Positions 34,784 to 44,362 are shown, counted from the stretch's first letter. The stretch: 64,000 nucleotides of DNA from Halobacillus kuroshimensis DSM 18393 (GCF_000425705.1 NZ_AUDY01000004.1:1-64000), one strand, 5' to 3'. Numbers and translations: made by a program. Notes: generated by a model from the sequence alone, not told the origin.

Positions 34784-36673
34784 TTATTCAAGCCCTTCAA
34801 CTATGAGGGAGAGCTCTTCCCAGCGTTCCATTTTCTGCTCCAGCTCCGCCTCCGCTTCTTCCTGTTGAGCGGTAAGATCCCTGACCTTGTCATAATTGGC
34901 AGCCTCTTGAGCCAGCTGGTCATTCAACTCTTCGATCTTCTCTTCCAAAGCGGCTATATCGTCTTCAATGGTCTCCCATTCCTGTTTTTCCTTATAGGAA
35001 AGTTTCCGCTTACGGTTCCCTCTTCTCGTTTCCTCCTGGGCGGACGGCTGTTTATTTTCCTTCAAAACCGTCTGCTCTTCTTTGGCAGCTTCCAGATACT
35101 CGGAATAATTTCCATAGAAACGACGCAGTCTTCCGCTCTGTTCGAACGCAAGCAGCTGGTTTACCACGCGGTCAAGGAAATAACGATCGTGAGAAACCGT
35201 AATGACGACACCGGGGAACTGCTCTAAATAGTCTTCCAAAACGCCCAGGGTTTCTGTATCCAAATCGTTCGTCGGCTCATCCAGAAACAAAACGTTCGGT
35301 TCACTCATCAGGACACGCAGCAAATAAAGACGCCGGCGTTCTCCACCGGAGAGCCTCTTAATGTAAGTCCACTGCTGCGGTCGTGGGAATAGGAAACGCT
35401 CGAGCATCTGCTCGGCGGTAATCTCTGTTCCGTCTTCAGTCCGTATGACTTCTGCCACTTCTTTAATGTATTCAATCACTTTCAAGCTTTCATCGAGCTC
35501 TCCATGATCCTGTGTGTAATATCCGATTTTAACGGTTTGGCCCGTGTGCACATTTCCTGCGTCCGGTGCAATCCGTTCCGCCATAATATTCAGGAGGGTT
35601 GTTTTTCCAGATCCGTTGGGACCGATAATCCCAAGGCGCTCTCCGGGAACGACTAAGTAATCGACGTCCTCCAGCAGTTTATGGCTGCCGTAGCTGTGGG
35701 TAACCCCCTGTAGCTCGATCACCTGATTCCCAAGCCTTGATGAGCCGATAGCCATATCAACATTTTCTTTTTTCGTGTGGAAGGTCTCTTCTTTCATCGT
35801 TTCCACCCGCTGAATACGCGCTTTCTGCTTTGTGGATCTCGCTTTCACTCCAGCTTTCAGCCAGGCTAGTTCCTTACGCAGGGTATTTTTATGCTTTTGT
35901 TCAGCCTGCAGTTCCCACTCTTCCCGTTCAGCCTTTTTCTCAAGGAAGGTTTCATAGTTTCCCTCATACGTATACAGACTACTTTGATCGAGTTCATAGA
36001 TCAGGTTCGTGACTCTATTCAAGAAGTACCTGTCGTGCGTCACAACCATAAGAGCCCCTTTGTAGGAGGAAAGATGCTCTTCCAGCCACTCGATGGTTTC
36101 ATTATCCAAGTGGTTGGTCGGTTCATCAAGCAGCAGAAGATCGGCCGGCTGAATAAGCGCCTTGGCGATGGCTACCCGCTTCTTCTGACCGCCCGACAAC
36201 TCCGATACTTTTTTATCAAAGTACGTGACGCCGAGCTTGGAAAGGACGGTCTTGGCAACAGTGCTCGCTTCCCACGCCCCTTTTTCATCCATTTTCTGCT
36301 GCAGGTCGAGCATCCGCTCCTGGACACCGGTGTCCTCTGGATTTTCAGCAAGTTCCAGCATGACCTGCTCGTATTTGCGCATCAGCACCATAATTTCGGC
36401 TTCCCCATCATAAATATGTTCCAGAACCGTCTGGCTTTGGTTGAATTGAGGGTCCTGTGGCAGATACTCCACTGTAAAATCCTTCGCATGATCCATATCG
36501 CCCTTATCCCCTGTTTCCATTCCGGCAAGAATTTTCAGCAGGGTCGATTTTCCGGTCCCGTTCACACCGATCAAGCCGATTCTCTGCTGGCTGGATATCG
36601 TGAAGGATAGGTCGTCAAATAAATCTTTATCTCCATAACTTTTACTCAGTTGATTGACTGATAATAAACTCAT
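34784..36673 (-). CDS. yfmR: ABC-F ATPase, translation factor of the YfmR/Uup type
   Basis: 629 aa. Two ABC domains: Walker A GVNGTGKST (about 37-45) with signature LSGGQKKR and LLDEPTNHLD, and a second GPNGSGKTT with LSGGERRR and FLDEPTNDLD. Between them lies the ABC-F linker ELAWLKAGVKARSTKQKARI. A C-terminal coiled coil (about 550-629, EEKIEELNDQLAQEA) is the Uup/YfmR feature. No membrane part. YfmR relieves ribosome stalling on proline-rich stretches, acting alongside EF-P (family knowledge). The match to B. subtilis YfmR along the full length is very close from memory. Start ATG 36673 after AAAGGA. Confidence 0.92.
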   Translation of the reverse strand: MSLLSVNQLSKSYGDKDLFDDLSFTISSQQRIGLIGVNGTGKSTLLKILAGMETGDKGDMDHAKDFTVEYLPQDPQFNQSQTVLEHIYDGEAEIMVLMRKYEQVMLELAENPEDTGVQERMLDLQQKMDEKGAWEASTVAKTVLSKLGVTYFDKKVSELSGGQKKRVAIAKALIQPADLLLLDEPTNHLDNETIEWLEEHLSSYKGALMVVTHDRYFLNRVTNLIYELDQSSLYTYEGNYETFLEKKAEREEWELQAEQKHKNTLRKELAWLKAGVKARSTKQKARIQRVETMKEETFHTKKENVDMAIGSSRLGNQVIELQGVTHSYGSHKLLEDVDYLVVPGERLGIIGPNGSGKTTLLNIMAERIAPDAGNVHTGQTVKIGYYTQDHGELDESLKVIEYIKEVAEVIRTEDGTEITAEQMLERFLFPRPQQWTYIKRLSGGERRRLYLLRVLMSEPNVLFLDEPTNDLDTETLGVLEDYLEQFPGVVITVSHDRYFLDRVVNQLLAFEQSGRLRRFYGNYSEYLEAAKEEQTVLKENKQPSAQEETRRGNRKRKLSYKEKQEWETIEDDIAALEEKIEELNDQLAQEAANYDKVRDLTAQQEEAEAELEQKMERWEELSLIVEGLE

Positions 36674-36756
36674 TACGCTCATTCCTTTAATAAGAATCTG
36701 CTCCCATCATATCACACCGGCCCCTTCTGCTGTGCAGGATGGAATCCGGGAGGGGA

Positions 36757-36800
36757 AGAAAAAAGCTGCCGACAGGGCGTCACCCGTCAACAGCTTTTCT
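36757..36800 (-). terminator. Terminator of the alanine/glycine symporter gene
   Basis: AAAAGCTG...GACaGG / CC-GTC...CAGCTTTT forms an interrupted stem with T run on the minus strand. Confidence 0.7.
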
Positions 36801-36806
36801 ATCAAG

Positions 36807-38225
36807 TTATGCGTCTTCTTTCTCAGAGGACTGGTCTCTTCTCCAGTATTCCATTCCTTCTACACCGGGCAGGTGATCTTGATAAAAGACAGGGTCTTTC
36901 CCGGCTTTTTTCTGTTTCACATAGTCATTGAGAGCTGCATAGGCCACCGATGACAACCGGAAAATGGCATACAGGTTGATTAAAGCCATGATTCCCATCG
37001 TTAGATCCGCCAGTGACCAGACAAGGTCAAATTCAGCGACAGCACCGAACATAACCATAGCCAGTACCGCCAGACGATAGATGAAAATGCTGCTTTTACT
37101 CGTTTTAATAAATTCGATGTTCGTTTCTCCATAATAATAGTTTCCAACAATCGAACTAAAGGCAAATAGAAGAATGGCAATTGCGATAAATACCGCTGCC
37201 CATGATCCAAGCTGGGATTCGAAAGCTTCCTGAGTCAGCTGGATGCCATCAAGGGAAGTATTTTCATAACCTCCGGCAAACAGGATGATGACAGCTGTAG
37301 CACTACAGATAAGAAGCGTATCCGTGAACACACCAAGCGTCTGAATCAGTCCCTGCTTGACCGGGTGCGTCACTTCTGAAGTGGCCGCTGCGTTCGGCGC
37401 ACTACCCATACCGGCTTCGTTGGAGAAGAGGCCGCGCTTAATTCCAATTAGAATCATACCGCCGAAGGTTCCACCAGCGATTTCACGGAAGCCGAACGCC
37501 CCAGCGAAAATCTGTCCAATCATTTCCGGTACTTGAGCAATATTGCCGACAAGGACGTACGTGGCAAGAATGATATAGAAGATAGCCATTATCGGAATGA
37601 TATACTGCGTCACCTGGGCGATACGCTTGAGTCCACCGAAAATAATTAAAGCTACGAAAACGGTCAGGATGGCCCCCATCAGCCATTTATCAATATCAAA
37701 GGAGTTTTCAAAGGCAAGCCTGATCGTATTGGACTGCACAGAACTGAAAACGAGGCCGTATGTAAAAGTGATGGTAACGGCAAAGACAATCCCCAGCGTC
37801 CGGTTTTTTAATCCTTTTTCAATATAATAAGCCGGTCCGCCTCGGTATTGGTTTTTATCCGGAACCTTATAGACCTGGGCCAGGGTGCTTTCAATAAAAC
37901 TGGAAGCTCCTCCGAGGATAGCTACAATCCACATCCAGAAAACCGCACCAGGTCCTCCGACAGTAATAGCCGCAGCGACACCTGCCAGGTTCCCTGTACC
38001 GACACGGGATGCCGTACTAATAGCGAAGGCCTGGAAAGGAGAGGTTCCTTTCTTTCCTTCTGCCGAGATTGCCCGTTTATCAAACAAGACTCGGAACATC
38101 TCGGGTATGTAACGAAACTGTGCGAATTTCAAACGTATCGAGAACCATAGGCCAACACCCAGTAAGGCGGCGACAAGGATGGTCCCCCACATCCAGTCAT
38201 TCAAAAAGGATAAGACTTCCTGCAC
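36807..38225 (-). CDS. Alanine/glycine:cation symporter (AGCS family, AlsT-like)
   Basis: 472 aa, about 11 membrane helices; Na+ or H+ coupled uptake of small neutral amino acids. Family marks: FQAFAISTASRVGTGNLAGVAAAI (about 60-85), GGPGAVFWMW, YRGGPAYYIEKGL and GLFSNEAGMGSAPNAAA (about 265-281). The frame starts at GTG 38234, which overlaps GGAG; GTG 38225 has 6-nt spacing and is preferred. Monocistronic. Confidence 0.93.
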   Translation of the reverse strand: MQEVLSFLNDWMWGTILVAALLGVGLWFSIRLKFAQFRYIPEMFRVLFDKRAISAEGKKGTSPFQAFAISTASRVGTGNLAGVAAAITVGGPGAVFWMWIVAILGGASSFIESTLAQVYKVPDKNQYRGGPAYYIEKGLKNRTLGIVFAVTITFTYGLVFSSVQSNTIRLAFENSFDIDKWLMGAILTVFVALIIFGGLKRIAQVTQYIIPIMAIFYIILATYVLVGNIAQVPEMIGQIFAGAFGFREIAGGTFGGMILIGIKRGLFSNEAGMGSAPNAAATSEVTHPVKQGLIQTLGVFTDTLLICSATAVIILFAGGYENTSLDGIQLTQEAFESQLGSWAAVFIAIAILLFAFSSIVGNYYYGETNIEFIKTSKSSIFIYRLAVLAMVMFGAVAEFDLVWSLADLTMGIMALINLYAIFRLSSVAYAALNDYVKQKKAGKDPVFYQDHLPGVEGMEYWRRDQSSEKEDA

Positions 38226-38461
38226 ACTGATCACTCCTATAAAATGTAAATGTTTTCCTGTTTTAACACACGTATTCCCTTTCCTTAAAGGAAAAAAACA
38301 TGAATAAGTTCAACTTTTTTATTTTATCATACAATCGGAGTCCACCACTACTGCCTTTCTAATGAAAGGCTTCCTTCCCCAGCTGGATGTTTCCGTTTGA
38401 AAAAAGGATGGAAAGCCCGTTATTTTTCAGGATCCAGCCGAAGTTAAGGCTATCCGGGTAT
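38226..38461. other. Gene-free stretch upstream of the symporter gene
   Basis: About 236 nt; no gene. A weak long-range inverted repeat (CCAGCTGGAT / ATCCAGCC, near 38379 and 38431) is the only structure noted. Confidence 0.4.
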
Positions 38462-38496
38462 AAAAAAAACCAGGAGAAGCTCTGCTTCTCCTGGTC
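38462..38496 (-). terminator. Terminator of the thioesterase gene
   Basis: CCAGGAGAAGC / GCTTCTCCTGG with a 3-nt loop, then eight T on the minus strand. Confidence 0.92.
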
Positions 38497-38501
38497 AAGT
38501 A

Positions 38502-39023
38502 TTAGGAATTCCTTAGCCATGGAAGACTCGTACCGAATTTTTCAGCGAGTTCCTTGGATTCCTTCCGACGGCTTTTCCGGTGCTCATGACGCTTTTGGGC
38601 GTGATCATGAAGCCACTGTTCTTCCTCTGTTTCGGGGTACACCGGCGGTACTGGTGTCGGGTCATTATTTTCATCAACAGCCACCATGGATAGAAAAGCG
38701 GTGGTGCATACTTTCCGTTCTCCTGTAAGCAGGTTTTCTGTCGTTGCTTTCACGAATACTTCCATGGATGTATTATGCGCCCATGTCACAAAGGCTTCAA
38801 GGCAGATCGTATCGCCCTCAAATACCGGCTGAAGAAAGTCGACAGAGTCAGTGGAAGCGGTGACCACCGGTTTGCGGCAGTGCCGGACAGCAGCTATCGC
38901 CGCCACGTCATCAATGTAAGCCATCAGTTTTCCACCGAAAAGGGTTCCGTGGGTATTGGTATCCGGAGGAAGTACATGTGAATTTTTAACGGTCAGTGAA
39001 TCTATACAAGGTTTTGCATCCAT
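38502..39023 (-). CDS. Acyl-CoA thioesterase, hotdog fold (YkhA-like)
   Basis: 173 aa. Hydrolyses acyl-CoA to free acid and CoA; the family acts on a broad range of chain lengths. Landmarks: LPPDTNTHGTLFGGKLMAYIDDVAAIAA (active-site Asn-His-Gly-Gly region, about residues 18-45) and ASTDSVDFLQPVFEGD. The C-terminal 45 residues are charged and lie outside the hotdog domain. ATG after GGTGAGG. Single gene. Confidence 0.92.
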   Translation of the reverse strand: MDAKPCIDSLTVKNSHVLPPDTNTHGTLFGGKLMAYIDDVAAIAAVRHCRKPVVTASTDSVDFLQPVFEGDTICLEAFVTWAHNTSMEVFVKATTENLLTGERKVCTTAFLSMVAVDENNDPTPVPPVYPETEEEQWLHDHAQKRHEHRKSRRKESKELAEKFGTSLPWLRNS

Positions 39024-39076
39024 ATCTTTTTCCTCACCTTCATGTGGAATCGTTCTCTGAGATTTATTATATCATG

Positions 39077-40417
39077 TTAGAGGAGCTCGTCTTTCCTTTG
39101 AAAACGGATTTCAAAAACGGCTCCTGGTTGATCATCGCGGTTATAGGCCTTGATGGTTCCTCCGCTCCTCTCGATGATGGCCCGGGCGATAGCAAGACCG
39201 AGTCCCGTTTCCCCTTCTTTCCCTTTGATGAACCGCTCAAACATCTGCGGGAGAAGTGCCTCTGGAATCCCTGTGCCATCATCCATGATTCTGACTTTCA
39301 TCTGTTCGGCTTGTGTTTCGATTTCCACAGTCACATGATGGGTTCCGTGACGGACAGCATTACTTAATATGTTGATGACCGCTTGTAGTATACGCTCTCG
39401 ATCTACAAAAGAATAAAACGAAGCGCCGCCTTTCAAGGCAATGGTCATATCCTTATCGTTCGCAAGTGGAATGAGTCTGTCTTTCGCTTGTATGACTACA
39501 TCAGTGATGTTTGTCTGCTCAGGATGGTACACATCCTCACTGCTGTCGAGCTTAGCAAGCAGAATCATTTCATTGACGATCTTTTTCAGTCGTTCCGTTT
39601 CACTGACCATCACGTTCAATCCTTTTTCCGCCGCTTCCCCCTGGAAAATACCGTCCCGTATCCCTTCGGCGTATCCTTGAATAGACATGAGCGGTGTTTT
39701 CAGCTCATGGGAGGCATTCTGGAAAAACTGTTTCTGGGAATGGATGTAACGCGCAAGCTCCGCGGCCATATGCCGGACGCTCTGCTCGACTTCTTTGATC
39801 TCCCCGGAGGCCTGGACCTGTTTAACATCATCGAACCGGCGTTTCTCGATTTTTTTCACTTCCTGCTTCAGCTTCGTCAACGGTGTAACGAGCCGCCATG
39901 TTAAAATGTAGCTGACAATCAAGGCCAGGAGGAGGCCGATCAGAAACACCATGATCATCCGGATCGCAAATACGGACTGGACCGCCTGCAGATCATTCAG
40001 CGGGGTGGCCATCACGAGAATCTGACTGTTTCCAGCATTGACTGGGAAATCATAGACCACATACTTCTCCCCTTCACTCTCCCACACTTCCTCCCCTTCC
40101 AATTCTTCCTCATACCGCTCCATCCAGGAAGCAGCAATAGCGGCCGGCATCGTACGGAACAGGATTTCTCCATTGTCGCTGTTGAACAATAAAATAGGAT
40201 AATTGCGGTCCTGAATCAACTGAGATAATTCGGGGGTACGGTCTTCATCCTGGTCGTTAATCAAATCGATTAAAAGTTCCGCCCGTCCTTTCAACTGCCG
40301 CTGCTCATCCTGAATAAGCATATCCATTAAGAGGGAATAAACGAAAAAAGCTGTAATGGACATGACGATGATGATTAACGCAGTGAAGGCTGCGTTCAAT
40401 TGATAGAGAAGTTTCAT
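39077..40417 (-). CDS. cssS: Sensor histidine kinase CssS
   Basis: 446 aa. Two membrane helices (about residues 10-32 and 152-174) enclose an extracytoplasmic sensor domain of about 120 residues, then HAMP, DHp with phospho-accepting His237 in FFQNASHELKTPLMSIQGY, and a catalytic ATPase domain (NILSNAVRHGT N-box, DDGTGIPEA G1-box, GLGLAIARAI G2-box). Gene order and the partner's sequence identify it as CssS, which senses misfolded secreted proteins and heat at the membrane. Its ATG overlaps the cssR stop (ATGA). Confidence 0.88.
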   Translation of the reverse strand: MKLLYQLNAAFTALIIIVMSITAFFVYSLLMDMLIQDEQRQLKGRAELLIDLINDQDEDRTPELSQLIQDRNYPILLFNSDNGEILFRTMPAAIAASWMERYEEELEGEEVWESEGEKYVVYDFPVNAGNSQILVMATPLNDLQAVQSVFAIRMIMVFLIGLLLALIVSYILTWRLVTPLTKLKQEVKKIEKRRFDDVKQVQASGEIKEVEQSVRHMAAELARYIHSQKQFFQNASHELKTPLMSIQGYAEGIRDGIFQGEAAEKGLNVMVSETERLKKIVNEMILLAKLDSSEDVYHPEQTNITDVVIQAKDRLIPLANDKDMTIALKGGASFYSFVDRERILQAVINILSNAVRHGTHHVTVEIETQAEQMKVRIMDDGTGIPEALLPQMFERFIKGKEGETGLGLAIARAIIERSGGTIKAYNRDDQPGAVFEIRFQRKDELL

Positions 40418-41100
40418 GAGGACTGATCCCTCAACCTGTAGCCATGACCCCAGACCGTTTCAATTGGCAGTTCCTTCATCTTCTTCCGCAGTCGTTTGAT
40501 TAGATCATCGACGGCCCTGTCGCTGCCATAATAATCATCGCCCCATACTTTAATAAGAAGCTCTTCTCTTGAGAAAGCCCGGTTTTCCTGAGAAGCCAGA
40601 ATGCGGAGCATTTCAAACTCCTTTGTCGTCACTTCCACTTCCGTTCCCTTGAAATAGGCCCGCCTCTCGGCTTCACTCAATTCAAGGTCGCCGGCCTTTA
40701 TCACATCAACCTTTTCTTCTGAAAGAGGCTTCATCGCTTCCCACCGCTTCAAGTGTCGTTTCACCCTGGCGACCAGTTCCCGCGGGCTGAAGGGTTTCGT
40801 CAAATAATCGTCACCTCCGAGCTCAAGGCCGAGAATTTTATCGATTTCGTCATCTTTGGCAGAAATGATGATAATCGGAACTTCTGAGGTCAGACGGATT
40901 TTCTTGCAGAATTCATACCCATCCATGCCTGGCAGCATAATATCCAGCACCCAGAGGTCCGGAGAAGACGCTTCGAATATTCCCCAGGCCTCTTCTGCCG
41001 TTTCCACGCTGATCACTTGATAGCCTTCTTTCTTTAAGTAGGCTTCTACTATATCCCTGATGTTTGGATCATCTTCCACCAATCCAATAAGTCGATTCAT
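40414..41100 (-). CDS. cssR: Response regulator CssR
   Basis: 228 aa, OmpR/PhoB family. Receiver domain with acidic pocket VEDD, phospho-accepting Asp53 in WVLDIMLPGMDGYEF, and Lys in YLTKPFSPREL; C-terminal winged helix ending WGDDYYGSDRAVDDLIKRLR and WGHGYRLRD. The sequence resembles B. subtilis CssR throughout (from memory), and it is divergent from htrB, as in B. subtilis. Activates quality-control protease genes under secretion stress. Start ATG 41100, 7 nt after AGGAGG. Confidence 0.9.
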   Translation of the reverse strand: MNRLIGLVEDDPNIRDIVEAYLKKEGYQVISVETAEEAWGIFEASSPDLWVLDIMLPGMDGYEFCKKIRLTSEVPIIIISAKDDEIDKILGLELGGDDYLTKPFSPRELVARVKRHLKRWEAMKPLSEEKVDVIKAGDLELSEAERRAYFKGTEVEVTTKEFEMLRILASQENRAFSREELLIKVWGDDYYGSDRAVDDLIKRLRKKMKELPIETVWGHGYRLRDQSS

Positions 41101-41160
41101 CACGTTTCCTCCTGGTTTTTTCTTTTTATTCTCTCACATTTTCAAAACTTCCTCTTCCAT

Positions 41161-41214
41161 TACACACTTTTTACACATTTTCTCCAAAGTCATTCCATAA
41201 GTCATTCCTATAAT
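41161..41214 (+). promoter_or_regulatory. htrB promoter with direct repeats, candidate CssR sites
   Basis: TATAAT at 41209-41214 is a good -10, but the -35 place (41186-41191, AAAGTC) is poor, as in activator-dependent promoters. Two direct repeats lie here: TACACA at 41161 and 41172 (11-nt period, upstream of -35) and TCATTCC at 41190 and 41202 (12-nt period, inside the promoter). OmpR-family regulators commonly bind such half-site pairs. Confidence 0.6.
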
Positions 41215-41282
41215 AAGAATTGTCAGAGGGAAACACCAAAGACATCCCAGCAAATCTTCACGAAAGGGGCAGCCGTTACTCT

Positions 41283-42431
41283 ATGTTGGATGATGATAAG
41301 AATGTAAGCAGAAAACAGTATAAACGTTCGGGGATGGCCTTCAGCGTCCTCGGTGCCATTATCGCTGTTTTCATCGTAACGACCGTATTTCAATGGAAAG
41401 GAATTTCGATTGAAGTCAACACCGAAGAGCCGACAGCACAGGCTGATGAAGTGAATATCGGACAGAACGAGGAAGATGTCACTCAAGCAGTGAATGAGGT
41501 TTCTCCGGCAGTCGTTGGTATAAGCAACATTCAAAGTTCAGCTCAGGGAACACAACAGGCCGGCACAGGTTCCGGGGTCATTTACAAAGAAGAAGGTGAT
41601 CAAGCATTTGTCGTCACCAACCATCATGTTATTGAGAATGCTTCAGCCCTTGAAGTCATCCTTAGTGATGGGAGCAAAGTAGAAGCCGAATTAAAAGGCA
41701 GCGACCCATTGACAGACCTGGCCGTTTTACAAATAGATAGCGAACATGTCGAGAAAGTTGCTGATTTAGGAAATGCCGATGACGTAGAGATCGGCCAGAC
41801 AGCCATAGCCATCGGCAACCCACTGGGCATGGAATTCGCAGGGTCGGCCACAAAGGGAATCATCAGTGGATTGAACCGGAATATTCCGGTGGACATCAAT
41901 GGTGACGACCAGGCCGACTGGCAGACCGAAGTCATACAAACAGATGCAGCCATTAACCCGGGCAACAGTGGTGGTGCGCTGATTAATCTTCAAGGTGAAG
42001 TCATTGGTATCAACTCTATGAAAATCGCCCAGGCCGAAGTCGAGGGTATTGGCTTTTCGATTCCTATGGACGCAGCCAAACCTGTGATTGAAGACTTAGA
42101 GACCAACGGTGAAGTACAGCGCCCATATATGGGTGTTTCCCTGCAGGATGTAAGCCAGATTCCAAATCCTGTTCTGGAAAGTGAACTGGGTTTACCAACT
42201 GATATCACCCACGGCGTCCTTGTCCAGGGCGTCGAGCAAGATTCCCCTGCTCAGGAAGCAGGACTGGAACGCTACGATGTCATCACCGCCATCGACGGGA
42301 ATAAAGTAGACTCGCTCATCCGTCTACGGCAGTATCTCTACAGCCAAGCACAGAACGGAGATACTGTAGAGCTTGAAGTGTATCGGGACGGGACCCCAAC
42401 CACCGTCCAGCTCACACTGACCTCTCAGTAA
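41283..42431 (+). CDS. htrB: HtrA-family serine protease (HtrB)
   Basis: 382 aa, membrane-anchored quality-control protease. A short acidic/basic cytoplasmic N-terminus, one membrane helix (about residues 19-38), trypsin-like domain with His115 (VTNHHVI), Asp145 (DPLTDLAVL) and Ser229 (GNSGGAL), then one PDZ domain (about 285-375, VEQDSPAQEAGLERYDVI). The frame reaches TTG 41220, but the -10 at 41209 puts that at the transcription start; ATG 41283 is chosen although its AAAGGGG is 13 nt away. The divergent cssRS pair should control it. Confidence 0.93.
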   Translation: MLDDDKNVSRKQYKRSGMAFSVLGAIIAVFIVTTVFQWKGISIEVNTEEPTAQADEVNIGQNEEDVTQAVNEVSPAVVGISNIQSSAQGTQQAGTGSGVIYKEEGDQAFVVTNHHVIENASALEVILSDGSKVEAELKGSDPLTDLAVLQIDSEHVEKVADLGNADDVEIGQTAIAIGNPLGMEFAGSATKGIISGLNRNIPVDINGDDQADWQTEVIQTDAAINPGNSGGALINLQGEVIGINSMKIAQAEVEGIGFSIPMDAAKPVIEDLETNGEVQRPYMGVSLQDVSQIPNPVLESELGLPTDITHGVLVQGVEQDSPAQEAGLERYDVITAIDGNKVDSLIRLRQYLYSQAQNGDTVELEVYRDGTPTTVQLTLTSQ

Positions 42432-42736
42432 GTATTGAACAGATATGAAGAATACGGATACGAACAGAAAATATGGAACAGTCAAGCCTCGTTCACCGGA
42501 ACCCAACCCCTATGCCTGTGAGCAGGCAGGGCTGTTTCAGCAGCCAGCCAAAGTAAAGTGGAGTCTCTGCGTCTTAAAAAGACTAACCTCCTTTTTGAGA
42601 AGCAGGGACAGATAAAGAAACGACCGAACGGACGGTGGCAGGCAGACAGCTGAGATCCCCCCCTCCTATCCTGTTTGCCTGTCACCTGTCCCTCCGTCCT
42701 TTCTATGACGATAGTAAAACCAAATCAACCTCTCTC
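42432..42736. other. Long gene-free stretch with imperfect inverted repeats
   Basis: About 305 nt between htrB and cls. An inverted repeat pairs GGACGG and CAGGCA-ACAG (42630-42649) with CTGT-TGCCTG and CCGTCC (42671-42699). Further left, GCCTG/CAGGC and GGCTG/CAGCC hairpins stand near 42512-42545. The words GGACAG, GGTGGCAGGCA and TGTCACCTGTCC resemble a common Bacillaceae intergenic repeat, which I recall but cannot verify. No gene and no clear htrB terminator seen. Confidence 0.45.
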
Positions 42737-42771
42737 AAAAAACCCCTGCACACGATGTGCAGGGGTTTTTA
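42737..42771. terminator. Terminator of cls, probably bidirectional
   Basis: AAAACCCCTGCACAC / GTGTGCAGGGGTTTTT-type stem (perfect over 13 pairs) with A and T runs on both sides. Confidence 0.9.
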
Positions 42772-42773
42772 CG

Positions 42774-44219
42774 TTATAAGATCGGCGACAACAGCCGAGA
42801 GATCGCTTCTTTGAAACGAATCCACGTTGACCTTGATTGATAAAGAGGCAGGGTAAGTTGAGTAGAATCCATGATATCTTCATGAAAACGGTCGGACAGT
42901 TCTGTCGCTGCGTCAGGATGATACAGAAATGCATTGACTTCAAAATTGAGCCGGAAACTGCGCACATCAATATTGGCCGTCCCGACAGAAGCGATTTTAT
43001 CGTCCACAACAATCGTCTTGGCATGGAGAAATCCTTTTTGATAAATATAAACCGTTGCCCCCGCCTTCAACATATCACCGATATTCGAATACGTCGCCCA
43101 GTAGACAAAAGGGTGATCCGGTTTGTTCGGAATCATAATCCGGACATCCACGCCTGAAAGAACGGCGACACGAAGCGCATCAAGGAGACTGTCATCTGGA
43201 ATAAAGTACGGAGTCTGGATATACACGTATTTTTTCGCCGATAAGATCATCTTCAAATAGCCGTGTTTGATCTGCTCCCATTCCGAGTCAGGTCCACTTG
43301 AAACAATCTGCATGGCGACATCACCCTTCGGCTCTGCCTTGTAGTAGCGTTCTTCATAGACGATGTCTCTGCGGGAGGCATGGTTCCAATCGAGAATGAA
43401 ACGCGTCTGCATATTGTTTACCGCCTCTCCCTCGACACGGAGATGAGTATCGCGCCAGTAGCCGAACCGTTTATTGAACCCGAGGTATTCATCCCCAATA
43501 TTGAACCCGCCCGTATAGCCGATTTTTCCATCAATGATGGCAAGTTTCCTATGGTTGCGGTAATTGATCTTTAAATTGACCTTCGGAATAAAGGAAGGAA
43601 AAAACGACTCCACCTGGATGCCGGCCTGCTTCATCTTCTTCAGGTAGCCCCGCTTCAAAAGGCGTGATCCCATGTCATCATAAAGAAGCTTCACTTCAAG
43701 ACCAGCTTTCGCCTTTCGAATCAACGCATCGGCGAGCCGCTGCCCAAGGTTATCGTCCCGGAGGATGTAATAGAGCAGATGGATATGATCTTCCGCCTGT
43801 TCAATATCTTCAAGAAGAGCCTGGAATTTCTTCTGCCCATCCGTAAAGATCTGCACAGCATTGTTCTGGGAAAGAAGGGCATCATTGTTCTTCAGATGCA
43901 TGTATATAAGATCCTCATAAGGAATAATGTCTTTATGCTGAACTTCCAGATGTCCTTCCTTAATGGCCGTCAACTGCTCCTGGACAGCCGTAAGAAGACC
44001 GAGACGGCTCTTTTTATCCCATGTGAAGATTTCTTTCCGGTTGAGGCGTCTCCCGAAAATCAGGTACAGCAGGAAGCCTGCAATAGGAATGAATAAGAGC
44101 ACCATCAGCCACGCCCACGTCGCACTGGCATCCCTTCGTTCAAGGAAGATGATCGCCAAAGCCAGAAGGACGTTTAAGCCAAGAATAATACTTAATAAAA
44201 TCGGAAATATGTCTACCAT
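42774..44219 (-). CDS. cls: Cardiolipin synthase (phospholipase D family)
   Basis: 481 aa. Condenses two phosphatidylglycerols to cardiolipin at the membrane; cardiolipin rises with salt stress in many Gram-positives. Two N-terminal helices (about 5-60), then two HKD motifs: HRKLAIIDGKIGYTGG (about residue 222) and HAKTIVVDDKIASVGTAN (about 400). The Bacillus paralogues (ClsA, YwjE, YwiE) cannot be told apart here with certainty; length fits ClsA. ATG after GGCAGGTG. Monocistronic. Confidence 0.93.
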   Translation of the reverse strand: MVDIFPILLSIILGLNVLLALAIIFLERRDASATWAWLMVLLFIPIAGFLLYLIFGRRLNRKEIFTWDKKSRLGLLTAVQEQLTAIKEGHLEVQHKDIIPYEDLIYMHLKNNDALLSQNNAVQIFTDGQKKFQALLEDIEQAEDHIHLLYYILRDDNLGQRLADALIRKAKAGLEVKLLYDDMGSRLLKRGYLKKMKQAGIQVESFFPSFIPKVNLKINYRNHRKLAIIDGKIGYTGGFNIGDEYLGFNKRFGYWRDTHLRVEGEAVNNMQTRFILDWNHASRRDIVYEERYYKAEPKGDVAMQIVSSGPDSEWEQIKHGYLKMILSAKKYVYIQTPYFIPDDSLLDALRVAVLSGVDVRIMIPNKPDHPFVYWATYSNIGDMLKAGATVYIYQKGFLHAKTIVVDDKIASVGTANIDVRSFRLNFEVNAFLYHPDAATELSDRFHEDIMDSTQLTLPLYQSRSTWIRFKEAISRLLSPIL

Positions 44220-44320
44220 GTATACACCTGCCTTTTATTGAACACCATTTCTCTCAATATATCATATTCTCCACCTCACACAGGTTGGGAAAGGAATGAA
44301 ATCATGTAAAAAATACCATA

Positions 44321-44354
44321 AAAAAAGACAGGCGCATCTCCTTATGCCTGTCTC
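44321..44354 (-). terminator. Terminator of niaR
   Basis: GACAGGC / GCCTGTC stem, then seven T on the minus strand. Confidence 0.8.
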
Positions 44355-44362
44355 ATACACGT

